From NCBI RefSeq assembly GCF_000255455.1, contig NZ_JH621248.1, forward strand, positions 50,995 to 114,994: a DNA stretch of 64,000 bases. Direction: 5' to 3'. This document shows, in pieces, positions 18,679-28,331 of this stretch. Numbering within the stretch: position 1 is the stretch's first letter; the number at the start of each line of letters is the position of its first letter. The stretch comes from Aquimarina agarilytica ZC1. Lineage in GTDB: Bacteria > Bacteroidota > Bacteroidia > Flavobacteriales > Flavobacteriaceae. Under the pieces are notes generated by a model. The model did no database searches and had not been told where the DNA came from. It was given only the letters and a program-made list of their open reading frames with translations. Made by a program: the position numbers and the translations under genes.

Positions 18679-19263
18679 ATGACTATTTCACTTACCAAAA
18701 CAAAATTAGCTGCTATTGCAACAAGCCTTACACTGTTAGCTTGTAGTTCCGACGACGATTCGAGCAATGGAGGTAGCAATGCCGACTGTAACGCGCCAGC
18801 ACTTATTGATCAAGTAGCTCAAGGAAGCTTTAGGGGTGCTGATTTTACGGTACAAGGAGGTTTTTACACAGATACAGGATTTGACGGAAAAACAGCTTAC
18901 ACTATAGAAATTTTTGTAAAACCACAGTCCGAAGGAAGCACCTGTTTTTTTCCTGAATTTGAAGGTACTAATGATATTATTGTCTTTATTATAAACTCTC
19001 TTGAAACGCAAACTATTGAACTAAATGGTAAACAGCCTACTGCCGAAGCTATTCAGAATGCCAATACTGCAGATGAACTTGCTGCCTTAATAGGCAATGC
19101 CAATTTTGCCTTTCGTAGAGATGGTACTGATCTAGAACCTGCTTGCGGTCAACTTATAATTAATGGTGTTAACAGCGATGATCAACTTACCGGTAGCGTT
19201 GTAGCCAGTGGAATTGAAGGAAGTATCATTAACGGAAACTTTGTATTGGAGTTGTGTAATTAA
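18679..19263 (+). CDS. Small lipoprotein, first gene of the giant-protein cluster
   Basis: A 194-residue protein with signal peptide and lipobox Cys22, followed by SSDDDSS, an acidic stretch typical of surface-exported Bacteroidota lipoproteins. The ATG at 18679 is preferred because it places the hydrophobic segment at the N-terminus; an upstream in-frame ATG at 18649 would add ten residues. The mature part contains four cysteines in addition to the lipid-anchored one, for example in NADCNAPALIDQ and GSTCFFPEF, possibly disulfide-bonded. No known domain is recognised. It is followed 14 bases later by another exported protein on the same strand, and so probably opens a long transcription unit. 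Confidence 0.65.
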   Translation: MTISLTKTKLAAIATSLTLLACSSDDDSSNGGSNADCNAPALIDQVAQGSFRGADFTVQGGFYTDTGFDGKTAYTIEIFVKPQSEGSTCFFPEFEGTNDIIVFIINSLETQTIELNGKQPTAEAIQNANTADELAALIGNANFAFRRDGTDLEPACGQLIINGVNSDDQLTGSVVASGIEGSIINGNFVLELCN

Positions 19264-19277
19264 ATAAAAAGACAATC

Positions 19278-19928
19278 ATGAAAAACTATATAACATCGGT
19301 ATTGCTTTGTCTTATTTCATTTTTTACTGTAATTGCGCAAGATGCCAATATTCCCAATGATATTGGGGAAAGACTTCCAGGCTTTGTAATTACAAAAAAA
19401 GGTGAAAAAATAGAAGGTTTTATCAAACGAAAAGGTAAAATAGCTAGCCAAAGAACGGTTAAATTTTATACTAAAAAAGAAGATAAAAAACCCACAAAAT
19501 ATGGCCCAAAAGACTTAAATGCCTATAAAATATTAAATGATTATTACGAATCTATTCCTTATGAAGGCTTAACTGGAAAAACAAAAGTTTTTATACACCA
19601 ATCTGTCCAAGGGAAAATAAACCTTTTTGAATATTTCCAATATGTTACCGAAGATTTAGCTCAAGCCACTGTAGCAAAAAAAGGGAATACCGAAGTGGCT
19701 ATAGATATTGACGGGAAACGATTACAAACCGAAATCATTGCCATTAAAGAAACTGGCGAAGTTTTAAAATTTGCATCACCAAAAATGATCTTAGGCTTTA
19801 AAAAAGTAGTTAGTAATTACATGAAAGATTATCCTGAACTAGCTACAAAAATTAAAAACAAAGAAAAAGGATATGGCATGCTCAGTATTTTAAAAATTGT
19901 TTATGAATACAATGCTAATTTCAAATAG
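19278..19928 (+). CDS. Secreted/periplasmic protein of unknown function
   Basis: A 216-residue protein with a clear signal peptide (MKNYITSVLLCLISFFTVIAQ). The mature part is lysine-rich and strand-rich (GFVITKKGEKIEGFIKRKG, TVKFYTKKEDKKP, INLFEYFQYVTE). The KKGEKIEGFI pattern resembles small beta-barrel-like repeats seen in exported Bacteroidota proteins of unknown role. It sits between a lipoprotein and a larger secreted protein with very short gaps (14 and 7 bases), so cotranscription is likely. No catalytic motif is seen. Confidence 0.7.
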   Translation: MKNYITSVLLCLISFFTVIAQDANIPNDIGERLPGFVITKKGEKIEGFIKRKGKIASQRTVKFYTKKEDKKPTKYGPKDLNAYKILNDYYESIPYEGLTGKTKVFIHQSVQGKINLFEYFQYVTEDLAQATVAKKGNTEVAIDIDGKRLQTEIIAIKETGEVLKFASPKMILGFKKVVSNYMKDYPELATKIKNKEKGYGMLSILKIVYEYNANFK

Positions 19929-19935
19929 TGACGCA

Positions 19936-21450
19936 ATGAAAACACAACATACAAACATTTACCAACTCCTTGCTTTACTCTTTTTTAGTGCTATTTTTAC
20001 TAGTACAGCACAGGAAAAACCAAGCTTTGAGTGGTCTCAATATTACAACACAACTAGTATTGGAATGCTAAACCCTAAACTGGATTTAGCATCTGATCAA
20101 GGTTTTGTTACGTATAGTGTGGAACCTATTCCAAATAAAACCTTTGGGAACCACATTTACATCCAATCCTTTGATGCTGCTTGCAAAATTATTGCCGATA
20201 CTAAAGTAGCATTACCAATACTTGATGCTAAGGAGGCTATTTATTTAAACACCCTTAGCACCGCCAATCAGCTCCTTATTTTTTCGTATTTACCCGTAAA
20301 AGGAAAAAGTAACACCCTATTTGTACAGGTCTATACTTTTGGGCAATCTAAAATAAGTGCACCAAAAACACTGGTAAGTTTTCCTATTGAAAAAACTTCG
20401 AACTCTGGAGATTTTCTGTTTGCAGTTTCCGAAGACAATCAAAGTATTGGTGTAGTTGCCCATTTACCACAAATAAAAAAAGGCCAAGAGCAACTTACTT
20501 TTCACTTATTTGATGCCAATACGCTTAATGAGCTTGAAAAAAAAGACGTTAGTCTTAATTACAAAAGTAAAAAAGCATATGACGAAGTCTTATACCTAAC
20601 CAATGATAAAAAAGGCTTGCTTGTTAAAACCGTTGATAAAAACAAAACTACTCCAAAAACAGTTATTGTATCATTACAAGGCAATCAAGAGGTAACAGCA
20701 AATGAATTGCCTACAGATGATTTTTTTGTAATTACATCAAAAATTGTAGAAACCACCAAAGGACCTATGCTGTTAGGTTTTGCCACCGACCTATGGAAAG
20801 GAGCTGTTGCAAATACCGATAGAAAAAGTAAGTATGCCTTTTTATACGATATTACAACTCAAAAAACACTCATAAAACATGCTTGGACCAAAGAGGTATC
20901 AAAAAAGTTTTTAGGAAAGGGGTTTACCCATTTAACACTTAAAAATGTTATTGTAGACCAGAACAATATTTACCTTATTGGAGATCGGTATAAAGAAGAT
21001 GCCACGGCAATACCCGGTAAATCTTTTGAATATGATTACGAATATTTTAATGGCCCTGGCATAGTAGTTAAATTCAATGTAACAGGCGAGCTCCTTTACG
21101 AGTCTTATTTTGAATATAGTCAACGATTTAAAAATAGAGAGCAACAAATAGGCTCTTTTTATCCTACGCTAATCGATGGAAAACTACACTTGTTTTCTTC
21201 CATTAATATGACGGAGCTATCGGATAAACTTATCACAATGGATCACGGGGAATATACGTTGAACCATACTATAATTGATGACCAGGGAAATCAAGTGAGC
21301 ACTCCCATTTTTGACGATGAGGTAGGAGGTAAAAAAAGCAGTGCCAATTTTTGTCCAAATACATTAATAAAAGCTAGTAATACTACATTTTACACCAAAG
21401 CTATTGGTTCGGGGAATCAAACTTTTGGTAAAATGATATTGAAAAACTAA
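19936..21450 (+). CDS. Secreted protein, possible beta-propeller, unknown function
   Basis: A 504-residue protein. The ATG at 19936 begins a good signal peptide (MKTQHTNIYQLLALLFFSAIFTSTAQ shape, cleavage after TAQ). An upstream in-frame start would overlap the preceding gene and spoil the signal. The mature sequence has repeated strand-rich units with phrases such as GFVTYSVEPIP, LLIFSYLPVKG, GLLVKTVDKN and NIYLIGDRYKED, consistent with a propeller-like fold. No known domain can be assigned. It lies 24 bases upstream of the first large protein without a signal peptide. Confidence 0.7.
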   Translation: MKTQHTNIYQLLALLFFSAIFTSTAQEKPSFEWSQYYNTTSIGMLNPKLDLASDQGFVTYSVEPIPNKTFGNHIYIQSFDAACKIIADTKVALPILDAKEAIYLNTLSTANQLLIFSYLPVKGKSNTLFVQVYTFGQSKISAPKTLVSFPIEKTSNSGDFLFAVSEDNQSIGVVAHLPQIKKGQEQLTFHLFDANTLNELEKKDVSLNYKSKKAYDEVLYLTNDKKGLLVKTVDKNKTTPKTVIVSLQGNQEVTANELPTDDFFVITSKIVETTKGPMLLGFATDLWKGAVANTDRKSKYAFLYDITTQKTLIKHAWTKEVSKKFLGKGFTHLTLKNVIVDQNNIYLIGDRYKEDATAIPGKSFEYDYEYFNGPGIVVKFNVTGELLYESYFEYSQRFKNREQQIGSFYPTLIDGKLHLFSSINMTELSDKLITMDHGEYTLNHTIIDDQGNQVSTPIFDDEVGGKKSSANFCPNTLIKASNTTFYTKAIGSGNQTFGKMILKN

Positions 21451-21473
21451 TACACGTTGTAACACACATTTAC

Positions 21474-23549
21474 ATGGCAGATTTTTTCTTTTTTACAGAC
21501 ACAGATTCTTTAACAGGCACTCAAGTAAAGCAAGATGCTTTTGGACCAGTTAATGATTTAAAATATAAGGTCGATAATAGTTTTTCTGTAAAAACTAATG
21601 CAGCTGCCATTGCTGTACTCGAAGGAATTCCTTTTGTACAGCAATGTATTGATAACCCCGATTGTGTTAATGTTATTTTATATCCAATTAATAATCCAGA
21701 TTTCGATTTTCCAACAATTAAATTTTTTGTGTATCGAGGTATAAAAAAATCATCTTTATTTGGTGCCGACGGTGTAATTAGTAACGATTATTCTAATTGG
21801 AAAGCAAACAATATTTTAAAAGTATTACACGATTTACAGGATAAAATAAATGCGGACAATGGTGATACTGGAGTTGATAAACCAAAACCTAAATCAGAAA
21901 ACATTGGATACCACTACTCTATTGATGGTGATAATTTTAAAGCTAATGATTTTTATACCGAAACAGCTATTTTTTTAAAAGATAGCATTCAGCTCCCTTT
22001 AGTAAAAGCAGGTTGTCAAATAGGACAATTTATTGGTGGCAGTTCAAAAGCTGGGTTTCAAATTATACAAGATCGTTTGGGTTATGAACCCACTTTGGGC
22101 GAAATACGAAGCAAAGAAGCTTTTATTGAAGTAAATGCTCCTGCAAATACCACAAAAGAAGCTACGTTTAACTATTGGCATCAAAAAGAAAGTATATTAA
22201 CCTATGTAGATCCTGCTGCTTTTTATGGCTGTGCAAAAGCAACTAATAAAAAAGTAAAAGCTTACACTGGACAATCTGCAAAAAAAGAAGATGCCGAAAA
22301 AATAGTAAATCTATTTTTTAATAAAGAAGTTGTATACCTCGATATTCGAAATGACCAAAATTACTCCTATGATTATTACGATAGCTTTGGAAAAACGATT
22401 CGTTTGAGCTTTGAGCAAGAAGGAAGTGATGAATTACAAGGAGAATCAATAAACTATTATAATGATTGGCCTTTATTACGATTAGAAAACAAAAAGCTTC
22501 CTATAAAAAAATCAACATCTAAAATAATTTTAGAACTTCCTTTTATTGGAATTAGTGATGATACTTCAAAGTATTACTTAAGCTCGTTTACTCATGAATT
22601 CCTTCCCGAAACTGATTCAAAAAACAAATTTCATCATCTAAATCAATTAGACGAAAAAAAACAATTTTTGGTTGGTTTTTCTGAAAAAATTACACTTTCC
22701 AGTTGGACTAATGACAGTGACACTCTTGGAGCTAATTATTTTATTTTTAAATACAGTTCACTCCAATATTCATTTTGTAATAGCATACTTCGAAATTCTA
22801 TTTTAGACACCTTATTTTCATTGGATATGAAATTACTTATTGATGATAAAAAACCAGACGATGGCGATTTTAATACCTATCTATATTCATCAATAAATGC
22901 TCCGGTTATAGATAAAACAGTAGGTAATGATGATAGTAAAGATGTATATCTACCAACTATTGGCATTGCAAAAGATAAACATCATATTACTTTTTTTGCC
23001 TTTCAAGATAAAATAAACCACAGTTCTGCTGATAGCAGCTTAAATTACCCTTTATCTCTTGTTCGAAAAGGAAAATATGACAATGCTGTATTTTTAGATG
23101 AATTTGAATATGATCCTAATATTAAAAGTTTAGGTTTTTTAGCTGCGCTACCGCTAAGGTTACAACAGCAAAGCTTAAAATTAAAAAAAGTAAGCCATCC
23201 GTTTCCAAAAAATGGTACCGATGAAAACAGAGAGTATTTATATTATTTAAATCCTGGCACTAACAATAGTGGACTTTCATACATAGAACCCAGAACTTTT
23301 GATTGCATTACTATAACTATTGAAGAATATGATGAGTTAAAAAAGCTGGCAGAAGCAAGTAAATATAGATCCTTTGTTCACATAAATCAAACCGATTTTA
23401 GGGAAAACGACCGGTACCGCCTTGATGAAATGGAATTGGGTATAAAAAGTATTAGCTTAAATAACAGCAAGGATATTTTAGAGCAAAAACAAAGTTTCAT
23501 TTCTGGAACAGATAAAATAACGATTAACGGTTTAGTTACTAAAGGATAA
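21474..23549 (+). CDS. 691-residue protein without signal peptide, unknown family
   Basis: The start MADFFFFTDTDSL is followed by DAFGPV and has no signal peptide or membrane segment. The N-terminal 130 residues look like a compact domain (AIAVLEGIPFVQQCIDNP, NVILYPINNPDF), then a linker rich in lysine and aspartate, then about 550 residues of mixed alpha/beta sequence. No enzyme motif is recognised. It is followed 3 bases later by a peptidoglycan-binding/LysM-like giant, so the two are translationally linked. Together with neighbours that also begin with MA and lack signals, it may be a structural component of a tail-like or extracellular assembly released without the Sec system. Function is unknown. 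Confidence 0.65.
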   Translation: MADFFFFTDTDSLTGTQVKQDAFGPVNDLKYKVDNSFSVKTNAAAIAVLEGIPFVQQCIDNPDCVNVILYPINNPDFDFPTIKFFVYRGIKKSSLFGADGVISNDYSNWKANNILKVLHDLQDKINADNGDTGVDKPKPKSENIGYHYSIDGDNFKANDFYTETAIFLKDSIQLPLVKAGCQIGQFIGGSSKAGFQIIQDRLGYEPTLGEIRSKEAFIEVNAPANTTKEATFNYWHQKESILTYVDPAAFYGCAKATNKKVKAYTGQSAKKEDAEKIVNLFFNKEVVYLDIRNDQNYSYDYYDSFGKTIRLSFEQEGSDELQGESINYYNDWPLLRLENKKLPIKKSTSKIILELPFIGISDDTSKYYLSSFTHEFLPETDSKNKFHHLNQLDEKKQFLVGFSEKITLSSWTNDSDTLGANYFIFKYSSLQYSFCNSILRNSILDTLFSLDMKLLIDDKKPDDGDFNTYLYSSINAPVIDKTVGNDDSKDVYLPTIGIAKDKHHITFFAFQDKINHSSADSSLNYPLSLVRKGKYDNAVFLDEFEYDPNIKSLGFLAALPLRLQQQSLKLKKVSHPFPKNGTDENREYLYYLNPGTNNSGLSYIEPRTFDCITITIEEYDELKKLAEASKYRSFVHINQTDFRENDRYRLDEMELGIKSISLNNSKDILEQKQSFISGTDKITINGLVTKG

Positions 23550-23552
23550 AAC

Positions 23553-26500
23553 ATGGCAATTTATATATCTCAAAAAGCAGCAACGCATATTCCGTATGAA
23601 CTAGCTAGTACTTATTTGCCTACGTTTTTACGAGGAAGTACCCTAAAATCTAATTACTTTAAGGGCAATCCTTTTTTTCAAAATTTAGCAGTACATGGTA
23701 ATGGTGCCGATACTTTAAAAAAAGGCACTACCAATACTACTGAAAATATTCAAGTGCTTCAATTTGCCATAGCGGTTGTTTCTAAAAAACTAGGTATTGA
23801 TAACACGCTAAAAGCTGATGGTAAATTTGGTGATCAAACACAAAATGCATTAAAAAATTTACAAAAAGAATTTAAATTACCTCAAACCGGTGAACTAGAT
23901 AGTCAAACACTTATTGCTCTTGACTACCAACTATCGCAAAACACTATATATGATTCCGCTAGTGGTACTTTTTATACCAATAATAGCGAAACTCGTATTG
24001 TGGTTACCAAAGCTAATGTGTCAATAAATGTAACAACTACACTCGAGGATACAAATCAAATCCCAATTGACGGGTCCGAAGGAAAGGTCTATAAAATTAT
24101 TCCTAAAAATGATACTATAGCTTTTAATGACACCCTTATTTTTGTGAATGATGAAAACACAACAAACCCAAGTTTAAGTCAAAGTAATTTATTTAAGTTA
24201 GAAAAAGATGCTGAGGGTTTGCTAATAGAACCACCAATTACAGAACAACCCGAACCTGGAGCACGTTTAGTTAGAGTAGGAAAAGATGATACCATTATTT
24301 CTTTAATATATGATGAATATTATAAAAATGACTATCCAATACTAAAACGCCCTAACTTAGAAAACGAAAATGCTCCCGAAAATGATAAGACGAATCCATC
24401 AAACTTAATTCACAGCTTTCCAAAACGAGAATTAAAAAAAGATACGCGTCTTAAATTTTTAACAAACCTGGTGTATTACATGAACCATTCGCCAGTGGTT
24501 AATAACGGAATCCAATACAACGGCTATAGCAATTATACAGATGCACATTTAGATGAAGTAAACATTTATGATAACAAAGGTTACCAGCTCAATTATCAAG
24601 TGTTTTTTGATGAATTAGTAAAAAAAGACGATAACTATAACTGGGATTTTGAAAATGCTCCCGACAAACCTTTTGGATTTGATGCTCCTATTGAATTACC
24701 CGAAGGCTCATACGTATGGTTACCTTCTCGTACTTATGTTGAAGGTTTGTATTATAGCTTAAACTACCAGCCCAAAGATGGGCGTATGTATACCAAAAAA
24801 TCAAAGCCAAGTATTGATCCCGATACCTTAGCCGAAATTTTTTATTTTGACTGGACAACTCAAAATGAGCACGATAAATTTATAGAAAAAGTACGAGCTG
24901 AAGTAGTCGATTTTGTAGATGATGTGGTGGATACTTACAACGAAGCACGAGAATACTTTATAAAAATGCACGGCTGGGTAAAAGACATTGCCGAATTTGG
25001 ATGGCCTCGTGGTTTTGGTGGCGTTGCCGAAGGCGGAATTTCAGCAAGTGCTCCTGTATTTGGACTGCCTCTTACCGCTAATGCAGAAGGAGATGCTTAC
25101 CTACTTAGAAAAGTAACTAATGATGAAGACTTTGTTATTAATCTACGTGAAAAATTTGCTGCAGGTATTGGTTTTGCTGTTGGAGCTAGTACTGGCTCAT
25201 TCAAAACTGGTGGCAAAGGTAAATCAACTAAAAATGTAGGGGCTGGTAAAGGTAAAAACAAAGAAGAGGAAACTCACTACGGTATTGCTGCCTCCATTAC
25301 GGGCCAAATTACACTTAATTTAGAAATGACTAGCGTGTATGAATTTGACATTTCAAAATCAAACACGCCACTCATTGCTATGACCATTGCCATGTTCGAA
25401 AACACATTAAACAATGTGCCAAGCACTACAGGGCTTTTAAAATCAGCTTTAAAAGAACGCTTATTTGATTTATCAGAATACTTTTTTTCTATAAATATTG
25501 ATCCCAGCGACTATCTAATCCATAATGATGCTGGTTTCTATTTGGAAGGGCGTATTTATGGCGATGCCTATATAGGTAAAGTCCCCGACCCAGATACATG
25601 GGGCGCAGATAATGTAAAACAAGTTGATCAATTAAAAGGAGGTGGTATTACCGCTCTACTTACTAAATTAGGTGGAGTTAGTGCAAATACCGATAACTTT
25701 TTTCGATTTGGCGGAAAATATACGTATAAAGCTAAATTTGATAATTTACCCGAAGTATATAACGCTGATTTTAGAATGCCTAGTGAAACTAGTATTGAAG
25801 GCGAAATTTATTATGAATTACAAGTAGAATTAAGCCTACGTTTTAATGCTTTGTTAGTCAATTTTATTGCTGGTTTAGTAAATACTATTAGTCCTATATC
25901 TTTTATTCCTTCTTTTAATTTACATAAAGGGATTGCTATTTTATACCAATTAAGTTATAAGAGAAAAGACATTCCTGAAAACCATGAGTTTTTTAATCAT
26001 AAAATTGATGCCAGTCAACTATTTAGCACCACAGACCCTAATGGAAACATTACCAAAAAAGTAGGACTTAAAATATTTTCTGGTGATTTAGATACGCCAT
26101 TGGAACCCGGTAACGAGAGTGTATTTTTCTTAGAATTTGTTAAAATTAAAGAGTTTATCACCCAAGTACAAACCGATGCCCAAATCCAAGGAAATAACAA
26201 TATACCACCTAGCATTGCAGACTACGTAACCAATATAGATACTTTAGTTGAACTATTTAACTCCTTTAGTATCCGCAAACGCGTACTTATTGGCGATCGC
26301 ATTACCAACAAGGCCTCGCGTAAAGCTAAAAAAACGGTACAACAACAAAATAGCAAATCGGGTACCTTTTATAAAAAAACGTTTAAAGATGATAGAAGTA
26401 ATTTTATAGCCTCTCTCATCGATGACAAAAGAAAAGCTTCTTTTATAACAGCCTTGGATGCCGAAGCCACTTTGGAAACTAAAGAGATTGTAAATACCAT

Positions 26501-27215
26501 TAAATTTATTTACGAGTACTTGCGTTTTGCTATATCGCAAGTACAATTTACAGGAGACAATTTTGTAATATACCAAAAAGTAGCCGAACAAGTAGCTAGT
26601 ATTGTATGCGAAACCAAAGCCGAAATAGCAGTCAATTCCGAAACGGCTATTACCAGCAACTCCCTAAATACAGTGTTTGAAACGGCATTAACCAAATTAC
26701 AAAACATTTATACTGCCGAGGCTTTTGATACCGATAGCCTACGCCCCTATACCCACATTATAGGCGATTTTATACAAACTATGGATCAAGAGGGGGTACT
26801 TAACACCTTAAAAGACACACCTGATGCTATTATACGAACTGTATCTCCGTACTTGTCCGAAATTGCCGAAATACTCAAACAAGTCATAAAATTTTTGTTA
26901 GTCAAAGCCCAACTCAATGTAGCTGTTGAAAATAAATTAACTTTTGATGCTGCGCTTGCTGGTAATGTTAGCAAAGGCTATAAAGTAGAATTTGGTTTTT
27001 ATGCCAGTGGGGGTATTTACAGTAAAATTGATATTCTAGAAAAAGGACAACTCAGCGCTATTTTTAAACCCGATGATCCTTATTTCCAACTACTCCAAAG
27101 TTTTATAGGGGTATTAGGAGCTACAAGTATTGGCCCATTAGGCTTAAGCGTGCTGGTAGGCAATTTACTTATTATAAATACCGCAAACAAAACCCAAGCT
27201 TATGGAAACATTTAA
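23553..27215 (+). CDS. 1220-residue protein with peptidoglycan-binding and LysM-like domains
   Basis: Residues about 62-127 form a PG_binding_1-type three-helix domain (VLQFAIAVVSKKLGI, ADGKFGDQTQNALKNLQKEF, GELDSQTLIALD). Around 235-290 is a LysM-like module (VRVGKDDTIISLIYDEYY). A central stretch near 540-570 is glycine- and lysine-rich (GKGKSTKNVGAGKGKNKEEE), and the rest is long mixed helical and strand sequence. There is no signal peptide although peptidoglycan binding is expected to occur outside the cytoplasm. LysM proteins without signals are known in contractile-tail baseplates, which would suit the fibre-type neighbours, but no other baseplate gene is present. The gene starts 3 bases after its upstream neighbour and overlaps the next one by 14 bases. 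Confidence 0.72.
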   Translation: MAIYISQKAATHIPYELASTYLPTFLRGSTLKSNYFKGNPFFQNLAVHGNGADTLKKGTTNTTENIQVLQFAIAVVSKKLGIDNTLKADGKFGDQTQNALKNLQKEFKLPQTGELDSQTLIALDYQLSQNTIYDSASGTFYTNNSETRIVVTKANVSINVTTTLEDTNQIPIDGSEGKVYKIIPKNDTIAFNDTLIFVNDENTTNPSLSQSNLFKLEKDAEGLLIEPPITEQPEPGARLVRVGKDDTIISLIYDEYYKNDYPILKRPNLENENAPENDKTNPSNLIHSFPKRELKKDTRLKFLTNLVYYMNHSPVVNNGIQYNGYSNYTDAHLDEVNIYDNKGYQLNYQVFFDELVKKDDNYNWDFENAPDKPFGFDAPIELPEGSYVWLPSRTYVEGLYYSLNYQPKDGRMYTKKSKPSIDPDTLAEIFYFDWTTQNEHDKFIEKVRAEVVDFVDDVVDTYNEAREYFIKMHGWVKDIAEFGWPRGFGGVAEGGISASAPVFGLPLTANAEGDAYLLRKVTNDEDFVINLREKFAAGIGFAVGASTGSFKTGGKGKSTKNVGAGKGKNKEEETHYGIAASITGQITLNLEMTSVYEFDISKSNTPLIAMTIAMFENTLNNVPSTTGLLKSALKERLFDLSEYFFSINIDPSDYLIHNDAGFYLEGRIYGDAYIGKVPDPDTWGADNVKQVDQLKGGGITALLTKLGGVSANTDNFFRFGGKYTYKAKFDNLPEVYNADFRMPSETSIEGEIYYELQVELSLRFNALLVNFIAGLVNTISPISFIPSFNLHKGIAILYQLSYKRKDIPENHEFFNHKIDASQLFSTTDPNGNITKKVGLKIFSGDLDTPLEPGNESVFFLEFVKIKEFITQVQTDAQIQGNNNIPPSIADYVTNIDTLVELFNSFSIRKRVLIGDRITNKASRKAKKTVQQQNSKSGTFYKKTFKDDRSNFIASLIDDKRKASFITALDAEATLETKEIVNTIKFIYEYLRFAISQVQFTGDNFVIYQKVAEQVASIVCETKAEIAVNSETAITSNSLNTVFETALTKLQNIYTAEAFDTDSLRPYTHIIGDFIQTMDQEGVLNTLKDTPDAIIRTVSPYLSEIAEILKQVIKFLLVKAQLNVAVENKLTFDAALAGNVSKGYKVEFGFYASGGIYSKIDILEKGQLSAIFKPDDPYFQLLQSFIGVLGATSIGPLGLSVLVGNLLIINTANKTQAYGNI

Positions 27216-28320
27216 ACAACTAAGCTTTTTTATGCTTGTTTTTATCAGTTTAAGTTGTGCTAAAAAAACAAGCACTAAAACTGATAAAACAGAGCAATTA
27301 CAAGTAGTTCAAATTGATTTTGATAAAATTGACGCAGAAAAAAGATTAAAGAAAAATGAAGAATCAAAAAAAAGGAATGATCAAAAAAAAGATATAAGAC
27401 AGAAAAAACAAATTAAAGACACCATTATATGGCAAGTATATTTAGGTAGTGGCTTTAAACGTATGTTTTATGGTAAAGTCAAATCAAGTGAAGAAGTAAT
27501 GTATTATATGTACAAAGATGCGCATGGTAACTATACAAAAAGTACTAAACGATACTATAAAAGAGGAATTGACTTACCTTGGAATTTTAAAGTAGAATTT
27601 GATTCTTTAGGAAGACAAAAAAGAAATATCACATACACTTACGAAACCACTCAAAGTAATATCCAAAAAATAGGAAGTGAATTTGTTTATAACAATAAAG
27701 GTAGACTAATACGAGAAAAAGTATTAGAAAAGGACAGGGATGGTTTCTTCTCAGTTTCTGGAAATAAGTTTGCTTATAGAGCTGATGGTAAACAAGCATA
27801 TCGTTTATTAATTAATCACGATGATGATGATAAAAACATGTGGACTGAAGATAGTTTGGTTTTTAAATACAATACACACGGGGATTTGATAGATTCTCAA
27901 TATTGGAAAGTTTTAGAAGGCAATTCAAATTTAGAATTAGAAAGAGATTACGCAAACCCAATTGTACATAAATATGATAAAAAAGGAAGACTAATTGAAA
28001 GTAAAGAGGAGGATGGTATACATGATATCTATAAATACAAAAATGGAAAGCTGTACACACAGACCAGACATTTATATGGAAAAACCAATGAGTATGTATA
28101 CTACCCTACAGGCATTATAAAGTCTGCCAAATTACGCACTACTATGTCTGTAGGCGATTTTGAATTTAATGAGTTTGGACAGGTAGAGTTTCTTAACGGA
28201 AAACGAGTAGCCAAATTTTTTAATTATGATGCTTATGGCAATTGGACCGAGCGTATTTCATACAAAGAAAATGGCGTACCCGAAACCTATACCAAACGAA
28301 TACTAACATACTACGAATAA
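27202..28320 (+). CDS. Lipoprotein with YD-repeat-like modules
   Basis: A 372-residue predicted lipoprotein (lipobox Cys19 in FISLSC). A basic, charged segment (residues 45-75) is followed by tyrosine- and glycine-rich repeats of the YD/RHS type, for example FVYNNKGRLIREK, FKYNTHGDLIDS, HKYDKKGRLIESK, YKYKNGKLYTQ and YVYYPTGIIKSA. Such repeats form beta-rich shells or wound sheets in other proteins. It overlaps the upstream giant gene by 14 bases and is followed 11 bases later by the 2024-residue gene, so it is embedded in the same transcription unit. It is one of the few clearly exported members of that unit and might anchor the assembly to the envelope; this is inference. Confidence 0.72.
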   Translation: METFKQLSFFMLVFISLSCAKKTSTKTDKTEQLQVVQIDFDKIDAEKRLKKNEESKKRNDQKKDIRQKKQIKDTIIWQVYLGSGFKRMFYGKVKSSEEVMYYMYKDAHGNYTKSTKRYYKRGIDLPWNFKVEFDSLGRQKRNITYTYETTQSNIQKIGSEFVYNNKGRLIREKVLEKDRDGFFSVSGNKFAYRADGKQAYRLLINHDDDDKNMWTEDSLVFKYNTHGDLIDSQYWKVLEGNSNLELERDYANPIVHKYDKKGRLIESKEEDGIHDIYKYKNGKLYTQTRHLYGKTNEYVYYPTGIIKSAKLRTTMSVGDFEFNEFGQVEFLNGKRVAKFFNYDAYGNWTERISYKENGVPETYTKRILTYYE

Positions 28321-28331
28321 ACAGATCCACC